DNA of 64,000 bases from Erythrobacter sp. KY5 (lineage in GTDB: Bacteria > Pseudomonadota > Alphaproteobacteria > Sphingomonadales > Sphingomonadaceae). Of the stretch, positions 18,448 through 26,528 are shown piece by piece. The notes under the pieces were generated by a model, which saw nothing but the letters and a program-made list of their open reading frames with translations, searched no databases and was not told the DNA's origin. The DNA lies in the NCBI RefSeq assembly GCF_003264115.1, contig NZ_CP021912.1:2773001-2837000 (forward strand). The letters are read 5' to 3'. Both the position numbers and the translations under genes were made by a program. Each line of letters opens with the position of its first letter. Position 1 is the first letter of the stretch.

Positions 18448-18532
18448 GCCTGAAACGACTTTTGTCTGTCTTCAGGCATCGCAGGTTGGGCGACCCGTTT
18501 GTTCAGGCAGTGATACCCACTTCACGCCTGAA
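18448..18532. promoter_or_regulatory. Four GCCTGAA half-sites in the divergent TpsB/STAS promoter region
   Basis: The heptamer GCCTGAA or its complement TTCAGGC occurs at 18448-18454 (+), 18471-18477 (-), 18502-18508 (-) and 18526-18532 (+). The first pair faces inward and the second outward, with 23- and 24-base spacing inside the pairs. This lies in the 453-base gene-free region between tpsB and the STAS gene and is the most operator-like structure there. The regulator is unknown; the OmpR-type regulator at 28482-29174 is a candidate. Confidence 0.5.
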
Positions 18533-18843
18533 AACAAGGGTATGAGCAACGATAGGTAGGGGAAATTGCTAAGTTGTCGTGTTTTCACAAGTTCTGGCAG
18601 GAGATTGGCGAGCGAGCCTTCGAAATCCGCAAGCAATGAGTGATTCTGCATGACTGAAATGAAAGGGAAAATTTACTTTCTACTGGTTGGGTGGTCGCGT
18701 CCCCCCACAAGGTCGCAAAACAAGGCAGAAGAAGAGTGCACAACATAGCCACAATAGCGCCGGTCCTCGGAGCTTATGACGCAAGCCACGCGCGCAATCG
18801 CGCAGCATTTGGCAATCGGGTTAAGCCGCGCTATGCAACTCGA

Positions 18844-19188
18844 ATGACAGGCGCACAACTCGACTGGAAAACCGAAGAACGTGGCGGCGCTAGTATCATC
18901 GCGGCTTCGGGACGGATCGACGAATCGACCGCAGACGACTTTCGGACCAATCTGATCGAACATGTGAAAGCGGCACCTGCGAATGCCGTCATCGACCTTG
19001 CAGGTATCGAGTACATGTCATCGCGCGGCCTTCGCGCCCTGACCCTTGCTCAGCGTGCGGGCCAGGAAACAGGCACCACAATCGTGCTTGCCAGACCGAA
19101 TGAAACCATGCGAGAAATCTTGGCGATAAGTCGCTACGACATGGTTTTCCGAGTTGCTGATACGATTGAGGACGCAATCGGACACTAA
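18844..19188 (+). CDS. STAS-domain anti-sigma-factor antagonist (SpoIIAA/RsbV-like)
   Basis: 114-residue cytoplasmic partner-switch protein made of a single STAS domain. The conserved loop DLAGIEYMSSRGLRAL near residues 51-66 contains Ser59/Ser60, the position phosphorylated in SpoIIAA and RsbV. Start 18844 (MTGAQLDW) is chosen because the domain begins directly after it; the open frame continues upstream without conserved sequence. It heads a plus-strand operon with the MBL-fold hydrolase (21 bases on) and the CHASE2-SpoIIE phosphatase. In the known scheme, an RsbW-like kinase phosphorylates this protein and a SpoIIE-type phosphatase reverses that. Both are encoded in this locus (23326-23739 and 20162-22231), so the circuit appears complete apart from its final target. 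Confidence 0.9.
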   Translation: MTGAQLDWKTEERGGASIIAASGRIDESTADDFRTNLIEHVKAAPANAVIDLAGIEYMSSRGLRALTLAQRAGQETGTTIVLARPNETMREILAISRYDMVFRVADTIEDAIGH

Positions 19189-19209
19189 GAATGCATAAGG
19201 GGGGAATTT

Positions 19210-20175
19210 ATGCATATCCGGTTTTGGGGAACGCGCGGGTCGCTGCCGGTTGCACCTCACGCCTCCACGATAACTGACAAGGTCGCTGACGCACTCCTCA
19301 AAGCAGATGGAAAAAGCTTCGCTGACAAGGAAGCCGCGGTTGAGTTCGCTCGCAACGAACTCGAATTCGCGGTTGGTCAGGGGTATGGCGGCGCGACGAG
19401 CTGCGTAGAAATTGACGCAGGAATTGGCGCATTCGTCGTTTGCGACATGGGCTCAGGGCTGCGAGAATTCGGGCTCGACACCTTGCGGCGTTTGTCAGAT
19501 GGAAACCGTCCGAAAGAATGGCATTTCTTCCTGTCGCACCTCCACTGGGATCACATCATGGGGTTCCCTTTCTTCGTGCCTGCTTTTGTCGATGGGGCGA
19601 AAGTCATCATCCACGCAGGTCATACCGATGCAGAGGAAGCTTTGCGTCGTCAGCAGGAAGAAATCTCGTTCCCCGTCCCCTTCGAGTGGCTGAAAGCGGA
19701 CATCGAGTTCCGCACGCTCGAAACGGGGCGCGATTACCAGATTGGTGAACTCACCGTGGCGATGATCCGGCAGGAACATTCACATGCAAGCTACGGATAC
19801 CGGTTCAAGAGCGCTGATGGACGCGTTGCGATCTATTCGACCGATGCCGAATACAAGATCGATAAGATGGAAGACGAATCCGCAATGGCCGACTTCATGG
19901 CCGATGCCGATCTCGTTATCGCCGATACAATGTATTCGCTCGCAGACAGTGTTTCGATGAAGGAAGACTGGGGGCATTCCTCCAACATTGTGGCGGTCGA
20001 CCTTTGTCATGAAGCGGGCGCCAAGAGGCTGGCCCTCTTCCATCACGAGCCGACATACAGCGACGCCGATATCCAGCGAATGCATTCTGAAACAATCCGC
20101 TACGAAGAACTGACCCGCAACGACACCGAGCTTGAGGTTCTGTGTTCTTACGACGGGCTCTGTGTCGAACTCTAA
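19210..20175 (+). CDS. Metallo-beta-lactamase-fold hydrolase
   Basis: 321-residue soluble protein of the MBL-fold hydrolase superfamily. The metal motif HLHWDH is intact (His110, His112, Asp114, His115). Further ligands are likely His263 or nearby residues in the LFHHEP region and the Asp in STDAEY. The N-terminus (RFWGTRGSLPV) is typical of the group that includes phosphodiesterase- and PqqB-like enzymes. An AAGGGGGG ribosome site lies before the ATG. The gene sits between the STAS antagonist and its presumed phosphatase. A hydrolase of a nucleotide second messenger, possibly cAMP made by the CHASE2 cyclase across the promoter, would fit this place, but that is inference only. Confidence 0.85.
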   Translation: MHIRFWGTRGSLPVAPHASTITDKVADALLKADGKSFADKEAAVEFARNELEFAVGQGYGGATSCVEIDAGIGAFVVCDMGSGLREFGLDTLRRLSDGNRPKEWHFFLSHLHWDHIMGFPFFVPAFVDGAKVIIHAGHTDAEEALRRQQEEISFPVPFEWLKADIEFRTLETGRDYQIGELTVAMIRQEHSHASYGYRFKSADGRVAIYSTDAEYKIDKMEDESAMADFMADADLVIADTMYSLADSVSMKEDWGHSSNIVAVDLCHEAGAKRLALFHHEPTYSDADIQRMHSETIRYEELTRNDTELEVLCSYDGLCVEL

Positions 20176-22231
20176 TCCCGGTCAGCCCGAAAACAGCGCC
20201 CGCCGCCTGGCGGTCGCTGCGGTTCTGGTCGGTGCGCTGATCGGCTCGCTCATCACCTGGATCGGACAGGATTTTGAACAGCGTCTGGTGTTTGACACCT
20301 GGCAACGGGCCGATGCGCGCGAAGTGATGGACGACGAAGTTGTCGTCGTGATGATCGACGACAACAGCGTCGACAAGGTCGGCCAGTGGCCTTGGGTCCG
20401 GCTCAATGTGGCGGTGCTTTTGGACCGCATTGCAACAGCCGAGCCGGCCGCGATCGGGATCGACATCTACTTTACCGAAGAGGATGCGATCAGGCCCGAG
20501 GCATTTGCCGACATTTACGAGGGGCGAGAGCTGGACGAAGAAACCGCTGCAAGGATCCGTGAACTACCGAGCATGGATCTCGCGCTTGCGGGTATTATTG
20601 CCCGGCCATCCTCTCCAACAGTCATGGCGCGCGCCGCCTCAAGAGAAAAGGGTACTGACGCAGGCAGCCTCACCTACGATTTCATCGAAGGTGAACCGCC
20701 CTCACAAACAGAGAGATATGATAGGGTCATTGCAAGCATTCCCGCACTTGAGGACGAGGCCTATTCTCATGCGTTCGTGAATGGTTCGCCCGATTCTGAT
20801 GGCGTTGTGCGACGTGTTCCTTTGTCGATCTGGTCGGGGGATAGCCTGGAGTCCGGCTTTGCCGTGGAGCTGGCTAGGATCAAAAAGGGTGCCGAGTTTC
20901 TTGCGTGGGACGGAGATAGACTCAATCTGGCCGACCTGACCATCCCCTCGGACAGCCGAGCGGATCTGCTTTTCAAGATGGGGCCGGCGCAACCTTACTA
21001 TTCTGCGGTGGACCTGCTCAGTGACGAATTCCCTCTCGAAAAGCTGTCTGGCAAGGTCGTAATTCTCGGTGTGGGCGCAACCGGCACAGGCGATATTGTC
21101 GCAACGCCTCACGGCAACGAGGTGCTTGGCGCATTGGTTCAGGCACAAGCTGTCGATGCGATCCTCAAACGTGACTGGCTGTCATATCCTGACTGGAGCA
21201 AGGCGCTCGAAATTGTCTTTACGCTCGCCTTGTTTGCCCTGATCCTCGCTTGTGCGGTCAGCGCATGGAATTGGCTTTTGTTGCCCGCGGGCGCAATCGC
21301 AATCGCCCTGCCCATCGGCTCCTATCTCGCATATGCGCAGGCAAACCTGCTGTTCGATCCGGCGCGTCCGCTCATCATCGCTTTGTTTGCAGCCCTTGGA
21401 CTTCTGCTCGCCCGTTACGCCACCGCGCTTCAGGAGCTGGTCGCGCAAAGGATCCGGGAGGCAGAGCAGAAGAAGGAAAACGAGAACGCCCGCGACCTTC
21501 AATTGCGTATGGTTCCAAGCCCTGAAAGGCTCGCGGAGCTCGGACGGCGGACGGAGATCGGCGCAAAACTGCGACCTGCAAAATCCGTCGGCGGGGACTT
21601 CTACGATGCCTTTGAACTCGAAGACGACCGCCTGCTGTTCCTAGTCGGCGATGTCAGCGGCAAGGGATTGGGAGCCGCTTTGTTCATGGCGTTCTCCAAG
21701 ACTGCGGCGAAAAGCAAGTTTCTCTCCCACGGCACCCGGTTGGACGACGCGGTTATCGCGCTCAATGATGAGCTTTCTCGCGAGGAAGATGACGCAATGG
21801 ACCTGACCTTGCTTGCGGGCCTGATCGACTGCACGAGCGGGAAGGTCGAGCTTGTGAATGCCGGTCATGAAAATCCGCTGCGCGTGTACCGCAACGGCAA
21901 GGTCGAGATGGTCGATCTAAGGGGCGGCCCTCGTCTGCGCAGCTTCGATGGTTTCCCATATCAGATCGAGGAAGTGCTCCTTGACGAAGGCGACACCCTT
22001 GTCCTCATCAGCGATGGGGCGACCGACGCTGAAAACATCCAGAGAGTGCAGTTCGGGTTCGAAGGCGTAATCCGGGCCTTGGAGGAACAGTCAGACGTCA
22101 CCGCCAACGCACGCGTCGAGTTTCTCGCGGATCGTATCGCCGAGTTCGAGGGCGATGCCGACCCGGCGGATGATCTTACTATCTTCGCGCTTCGCTATGT
22201 CGGTGAGGGCTATGCGCCCTCACCTGAATAG
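20162..22231 (+). CDS. CHASE2-domain SpoIIE/PP2C-type serine phosphatase
   Basis: 689-residue membrane sensor phosphatase. The N-terminal helix (about 16-35) precedes an extracytoplasmic CHASE2 domain (about 45-335), three membrane helices (about 343-420), a short coiled coil (EAEQKKENENARDLQLRM) and a C-terminal PP2C/SpoIIE domain (about 455-681). Metal-binding Asp motifs are intact: GGDFYDAF, GDVSGKGLGAALFM, VNAGHENPL, LISDGATD and DDLTIFALRY. It should dephosphorylate the STAS protein encoded two genes upstream. The chosen GTG start overlaps the hydrolase by 14 bases; a TTG at 20132 would overlap by 44. It shares its sensor architecture with the CHASE2 cyclase at 2687-4795, so the locus may turn one signal into two outputs. 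Confidence 0.92.
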   Translation: MSNSNPGQPENSARRLAVAAVLVGALIGSLITWIGQDFEQRLVFDTWQRADAREVMDDEVVVVMIDDNSVDKVGQWPWVRLNVAVLLDRIATAEPAAIGIDIYFTEEDAIRPEAFADIYEGRELDEETAARIRELPSMDLALAGIIARPSSPTVMARAASREKGTDAGSLTYDFIEGEPPSQTERYDRVIASIPALEDEAYSHAFVNGSPDSDGVVRRVPLSIWSGDSLESGFAVELARIKKGAEFLAWDGDRLNLADLTIPSDSRADLLFKMGPAQPYYSAVDLLSDEFPLEKLSGKVVILGVGATGTGDIVATPHGNEVLGALVQAQAVDAILKRDWLSYPDWSKALEIVFTLALFALILACAVSAWNWLLLPAGAIAIALPIGSYLAYAQANLLFDPARPLIIALFAALGLLLARYATALQELVAQRIREAEQKKENENARDLQLRMVPSPERLAELGRRTEIGAKLRPAKSVGGDFYDAFELEDDRLLFLVGDVSGKGLGAALFMAFSKTAAKSKFLSHGTRLDDAVIALNDELSREEDDAMDLTLLAGLIDCTSGKVELVNAGHENPLRVYRNGKVEMVDLRGGPRLRSFDGFPYQIEEVLLDEGDTLVLISDGATDAENIQRVQFGFEGVIRALEEQSDVTANARVEFLADRIAEFEGDADPADDLTIFALRYVGEGYAPSPE

Positions 22232-22236
22232 TCACG

Positions 22237-22848
22237 TCATCTGACGATTACATCGACACGGCGGTAGCGCACGTCGTCGATCTCATCACCGATCTCGCTC
22301 ACGGCGAGGGCTTCACCTCGCCCGATGATGTCGGTGTCATCGATTTCGAAGCCCAGGCCCCTCAGAATGTTGGCAACGAAAGCCGCTCTCTCAAGTGAGA
22401 TGGTCATGTTGCGAGAAGCGCCGCCATCGGAGCTTGTATGGCCGACCACTTCGATCTGTGGCGCGGGCCTATCCTGAAGCGCACTTCTGAGACCGTCCGT
22501 CACTTGAGCGGTCTGCTGTGGCGAAAGCTCCATGCTTCCCACCTTCTCGAAGGGAACTTCAAGCGTGCCCACATCAGGCGGGAAGTTGCCGACGATCGCG
22601 ACATGACGCGGGTCTGGCTGGTCGAGTGTCGTCAACTGAGGTGGCCGCGTGCGCCCGCGCAGCTGAGCCTGCTCATTCTCGCCTGTAATGGCCGTCTCAC
22701 CGCCCTCATACTCGACGACGAGTGAGCCACGGTCACCGCTTTCGATCTTTTCCGGCTGAACCGGAGCCAGAAGCGTTACTCGTTCATTGGGCGTCGCACA
22801 TCCTGCGAGTGCCAGCGCGCCCCCCAGCGCCAAAGCCCAGCGCATCAC
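22237..22848 (-). CDS. OmpA-family lipoprotein
   Basis: About 203 residues. A lipoprotein signal peptide ends in the lipobox LAGC near residue 17, the middle is not recognised, and a C-terminal OmpA-like peptidoglycan-binding domain covers about 95-200. The core motif SLERAAFVANILRGLGF with its Arg matches the family. The usual GHTD reads GHTS here, so the Asp that helps bind diaminopimelate may be displaced to the following SSDGG. The GTG at 22848 overlaps the FecR gene stop by four bases and an ATG at 22845 is equally possible; either way the two genes are coupled. It would anchor the FecR-containing complex to the cell wall. It ends five bases from the phosphatase gene on the other strand. 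Confidence 0.85.
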   Translation of the reverse strand: MMRWALALGGALALAGCATPNERVTLLAPVQPEKIESGDRGSLVVEYEGGETAITGENEQAQLRGRTRPPQLTTLDQPDPRHVAIVGNFPPDVGTLEVPFEKVGSMELSPQQTAQVTDGLRSALQDRPAPQIEVVGHTSSDGGASRNMTISLERAAFVANILRGLGFEIDDTDIIGRGEALAVSEIGDEIDDVRYRRVDVIVR

Positions 22849-23288
22849 TCATCGACCTCGATGACGAAGGTCGTGCCGCGAACACCAAGCGTAGAATTGG
22901 GAGTGTGAAAACGCATGTTGCCGGAACCGGATAGATTGCCGGAGTCCACCCCAACAGCTCCACGTTCGACGGTCATGTCGGACGCGTTGTTCGCATCGTT
23001 GAAATTGCTGCGATTGAAACGGTATTTGGAGATGATCATGCGGCTGCTTTCGGCAATCGAAATCCGCGTATCGTCGACGAAAGTGATACCAACCCGGCCC
23101 CGCGCAGTCGTTTCAACAATATCGCCTTCGACAAGCTTGAACCCGGACCGCGCTGGCTGGCTCTCGCCGCCGCGAATAACGTTCACGCCGCTAGCGGTCA
23201 CATTTTTTATTCGACCGATCTCATTCGCCAGTACGGGTTGCGCTACCATGGCAAGCAGGGCAGCAACCAAGAGCCAAATTTTTTGCAT
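22845..23288 (-). CDS. FecR-domain exported protein
   Basis: 147-residue protein with a signal peptide (LLVAALLAMVAQPVLA) and a FecR domain. The phrases VNVIRGG, EGDIVETTARGRVGITFVDD and SRMIISKYRF fit the repeated beta arms of the fold, and it ends LGVRGTTFVIEVDE. The strong GGAGGGAAGAT ribosome site precedes ATG. There is no membrane anchor and no neighbouring ECF sigma factor, so this is not a FecI/FecR iron-signalling pair. Similar stand-alone FecR proteins are often found with CHASE2 and OmpA-like partners. It probably binds a ligand or the CHASE2 domains in the periplasm. Confidence 0.88.
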   Translation of the reverse strand: MQKIWLLVAALLAMVAQPVLANEIGRIKNVTASGVNVIRGGESQPARSGFKLVEGDIVETTARGRVGITFVDDTRISIAESSRMIISKYRFNRSNFNDANNASDMTVERGAVGVDSGNLSGSGNMRFHTPNSTLGVRGTTFVIEVDE

Positions 23289-23325
23289 ATCTTCCCTCCA
23301 TCGGAGTCTGTGTTAGCATACAATC

Positions 23326-23739
23326 ATGGATCTAAGGAGACGCTTTTCTGCTTTTGTGGCCGCAGGTCACGATCCGCGGCCTTCGATCCTCGAAGCGATC
23401 GAGTTTGCGCGAGACTTCTTGAACCAAACCGGACTGGGTGAGCGTACTGTCATCAAAGTCTCGATCATCGTTGAGGAACTCGTCTCAAATGCGCTGCGGC
23501 ATGGCGGCGAAGATTGCGATGTCTCCTTGTGGATGTCGATGTCCCTCAACAGCGACGCTGTTCTGATCGAAGTCGAAGATGACGGCGCCTCGTTCAATCT
23601 CGTCAAGGCACCCGCATTCACCAGCCCTCACCCACAGACGGGCGGAGGCATTGGCATTGCCATCGTTCGAGCCTGGGCACAGGACATGGTTTATGCGAGG
23701 CGCGGCAATCACAACGTGCTCAGCCTGAAGATCGGTTGA
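23326..23739 (+). CDS. RsbW/SpoIIAB-like ATP-binding protein (putative anti-sigma or switch kinase)
   Basis: 137-residue GHKL ATPase of the HATPase_c_2 type used by partner-switch kinases. The N-box is EELVSNALRHG with Asn55, the G1 box is VEDDGASFN with Asp85/Asp86, and a Gly-rich lid GGGIGIAIVRAW follows. It lacks any histidine kinase dimerisation domain, as expected for RsbW-like Ser/Thr kinases. It should phosphorylate the STAS protein of this locus (18844-19188) and bind another target when released. No sigma factor gene was found in the window. Only 37 bases separate it from the divergent FecR gene, so at least one promoter must overlap coding sequence. Confidence 0.87.
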   Translation: MDLRRRFSAFVAAGHDPRPSILEAIEFARDFLNQTGLGERTVIKVSIIVEELVSNALRHGGEDCDVSLWMSMSLNSDAVLIEVEDDGASFNLVKAPAFTSPHPQTGGGIGIAIVRAWAQDMVYARRGNHNVLSLKIG

Positions 23740-23753
23740 TCTGCGCAAGCCAA

Positions 23754-26528
23754 TTACTCGATCAAAACAAATGGCGCCCACACCGACGGCGAATTGCCGC
23801 CCGGGACGCTCGGATCGTTGAGAAGGCTAAGCTGCGCCTGACGAAGCGCTTCGCTGCGCGGCATTCCGGCACGTGACGCCACAAGTGTTGCGATGCTGAG
23901 CCGAGATGCCGCATCGTCGCGCACCGGCCAGTGCGAAAGCAAAAGAGACCGCGCTCCCGCAAGCTGAAACGCGCGAGCAAGACCGCTATAGATCGGCGCA
24001 TGCTGCCCTTCCCCCGCAGCCGTGTTGCATGCCGACAAGATAACCCATTGTGCGGTAAGCCTGAGCTGCGCGATCTCGCTCGCGGTGAGCAGTCCATCGT
24101 TTTGAGCAGAAGTCACTCCCAATTGCGGCGTCATGACGAGCGCCGGCTCTGACAGGCCTGAAATCTGTCCGCTGACCAAACCGTGGGTGGCGAAAGCGAG
24201 GACCTGATAATTCTCCAGCGAAGCGGCGCGAACTGCGGCTTCGGTCGCCGCATCGCCAGTCATGATCAGCGGTTGGCTATCCGAAAATGCTGCACCCAAG
24301 GCTGCAAGCTCGGACATGGCACCTGGCAGGGATGGAAGGTCAAGAATGCTGTTCACGTCAACAACGGCGCCGCGCAGCCCAGCGCGATCTGCCGGAGCGT
24401 CGGCCAGTTTGGGCGCGCCGATCCCGGCAAATGTCATGGTCGGGGCACCTTCGTCCTTTTTTCGAAGCCCAAGACCCGGAGTGATGGCAATGGCATAATC
24501 ATGGATGAGGAATTCAGGCGCAGCGTTCGCTTCTGGCGGCCTGCTTATCAAGACAGCCGGCGGGATCGCGGCAAGCGATCCGCCTGCAGGAAAGATCAGC
24601 TTGGACTTCCCTTCGAGTGCGGCAGTGATGTCATCGGTAAAAATCCTCTTGTACAGTTCGTGCGCCGCCTCGGCATCGAACGTCAGCTCTCCGCCAAGCC
24701 CTGCATCGAGCGAGGCGCGCAAGCGTTCGACAAGACGACGGGTCGAATGAAGATCGCTGGTCGATGATCCCCATGTGAAACCGTCCGAAGTGAGCGCGAT
24801 GGTCACTATGCGGTCAGAGTAAACCAGCGGGACGAGATACGCTTCGTCCTCGCTCAAAAACGCCTGAGCCTGGCCGATTGAAAGTGGTCGGGGCCGGAGA
24901 AAATTGGCATAATCGGGAAACCGGGTGTCAAGCGCCAGCTCGGCAGCTTTTCGGGTGTCGCTCGCATCGGCGAGAGCGTTGGCCGACCCCTCCCCCGCTG
25001 CCAGACTTTCACGCGCAGCGATCTCTGCGGCTCGAGAAGCCCGAAGATCCTCAATTGCTGCGGCGAAGCCCTCAGGATCGCCCGGATAAGCCAGCGCACC
25101 CGCGCTCGCCTGCAGGTCGCTCATCACGGCAAGCTGCGCGCTGCGCCATGCACGGTCGGCATCTGCACCCAGCAGTGCAATGAGAGTTGAATCCCGGAAT
25201 ATAGTCTTCCCGTCGGACGCAATGGCTGCGCGATCCTGCTCGCGCGCATAGATGTCCAAGAGCATGTCCTCGTTAGCGCCAAGGACTTCTCCCATGATTT
25301 CAGCCGCCCGTTCGATGCGACCTGCGCGCGCATGGACCAAGGCGGCGGTCGATTGCCGGACACGCCGATCTGGATTGATGGGGTCCAGCTTGCCGAAGGT
25401 TTCTAGTGAGCGCTGCGACAAGGCCAGGGCCTCTTCATGCTCACCAGCCACACTGAGCGCGTTCGCCAGATCGAGCCGGGTACGCGCTACGGTTGTTTCG
25501 TCGTCCGAAGAGGCGTCATAGGTGTCCAAGGCGCGGCGATAATAGGATATCGCTTCCTCACCTCGCGCATCTTCGAACAGCAGCCTTGCAATAAGGGTCT
25601 GATGGTAACCGAGCTCTCTTTCATCGGAATAGGCTTGGTTGGCCTGCGCTGTAAGAGCCACCTCTACTGCCTGCCGGGTGCGCCCTACGCGCGACAGCAG
25701 GATCGCGGTGTTCTGGTAGATGCCAAGCAATTGGGGATCGTTTGGCCCCCACTCCTTCACCCCGATATCAGCGATCCGTGAAAACAAATCGGCAGCTTCA
25801 CCGATCCGTCCTTTGTCGAGCGCCACAAGCGCATTGTTGAGGAAGACGTACAGCCAACCGAGGTGATCGTCGCGCGGAAGCAATTCGAGAGCGAGCGCTT
25901 CGGTTTCGCGGGTCGCGATTTCAGCGGCTTCTAGGTCCTGATTGCGAAGATAGGCGGCGTATTGATACGCGAAGTTGACCCGCGCAGGATCGCTCGGCGC
26001 AAGGTCTTCGCGCGAGAGATCGAGCGCCCGCTTGTGCCACTGAATTGATTTCGCAAGGTCATCTTCGACGTTGAAAAAGTATCGAGCGAGATGGTGCGCG
26101 GCAAAGGTTCGCGCATAGCAAGGTGCGCAGCTTTCAGTCTCGACGAATTGCTCCAGCGTCTGGATGTACTGCGCAACAAGTGCTTCGTCCTTGGTGAAAG
26201 CGACGAGGCCGTGCCCGATCGCTGCCATTCGCGCATCGGGGTGAAGCGCGAGAGACTGGTTCTCCAAGTAAAGCTCATATACTTCTTTGTACTTCGCTTT
26301 CCCGATCAGTCCCATGATCAGGTCGGACACCAGTTCAGCACGCATCTGCATGCCGGCATCATCGGGCATCGCGTCAAACGCGCTTTGAGCTGCCGGCAGA
26401 GTGCGGTTCGCATCGCCGTAGATATCGAAATATTGTGCCGCAGCAGGGCTGCCCCAAACAAGGCTTACCGCGAGGACAAGCGCCTTAGTCAAAGACGAGG
26501 AAATAGACCGCACGGCCACGTCCTTCAT
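23754..26528 (-). CDS. Exported TPR-CHAT caspase-like protease (CHAT-2)
   Basis: About 924 residues. A signal peptide (LTKALVLAVSLVWGSPAAAQ) is followed by TPR repeats over about 60-420 and a C-terminal CHAT domain (about 620-920). The catalytic dyad is intact: His782 in FATHGLVSG and Cys834 in WVILSACNTAAGEG; LLLSHWPVRDD follows. It has the same domain order as CHAT-1 at 4898-7960 but the sequences differ widely, so they are not a recent duplication. The ATG at 26528 lies inside the upstream gene and overlaps it by 44 bases; a GTG at 26513 with an AAGGA site is a good alternative. It ends 14 bases from the RsbW-like gene. Predicted periplasmic; substrate unknown. Confidence 0.9.
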   Translation of the reverse strand: MKDVAVRSISSSLTKALVLAVSLVWGSPAAAQYFDIYGDANRTLPAAQSAFDAMPDDAGMQMRAELVSDLIMGLIGKAKYKEVYELYLENQSLALHPDARMAAIGHGLVAFTKDEALVAQYIQTLEQFVETESCAPCYARTFAAHHLARYFFNVEDDLAKSIQWHKRALDLSREDLAPSDPARVNFAYQYAAYLRNQDLEAAEIATRETEALALELLPRDDHLGWLYVFLNNALVALDKGRIGEAADLFSRIADIGVKEWGPNDPQLLGIYQNTAILLSRVGRTRQAVEVALTAQANQAYSDERELGYHQTLIARLLFEDARGEEAISYYRRALDTYDASSDDETTVARTRLDLANALSVAGEHEEALALSQRSLETFGKLDPINPDRRVRQSTAALVHARAGRIERAAEIMGEVLGANEDMLLDIYAREQDRAAIASDGKTIFRDSTLIALLGADADRAWRSAQLAVMSDLQASAGALAYPGDPEGFAAAIEDLRASRAAEIAARESLAAGEGSANALADASDTRKAAELALDTRFPDYANFLRPRPLSIGQAQAFLSEDEAYLVPLVYSDRIVTIALTSDGFTWGSSTSDLHSTRRLVERLRASLDAGLGGELTFDAEAAHELYKRIFTDDITAALEGKSKLIFPAGGSLAAIPPAVLISRPPEANAAPEFLIHDYAIAITPGLGLRKKDEGAPTMTFAGIGAPKLADAPADRAGLRGAVVDVNSILDLPSLPGAMSELAALGAAFSDSQPLIMTGDAATEAAVRAASLENYQVLAFATHGLVSGQISGLSEPALVMTPQLGVTSAQNDGLLTASEIAQLRLTAQWVILSACNTAAGEGQHAPIYSGLARAFQLAGARSLLLSHWPVRDDAASRLSIATLVASRAGMPRSEALRQAQLSLLNDPSVPGGNSPSVWAPFVLIE

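Noticed and set aside
22845..23288. FecR protein as part of a FecI/FecR/FecA iron-signalling system
   Set aside because: There is no ECF sigma factor nearby, no membrane anchor in the protein and no adjacent TonB receptor.
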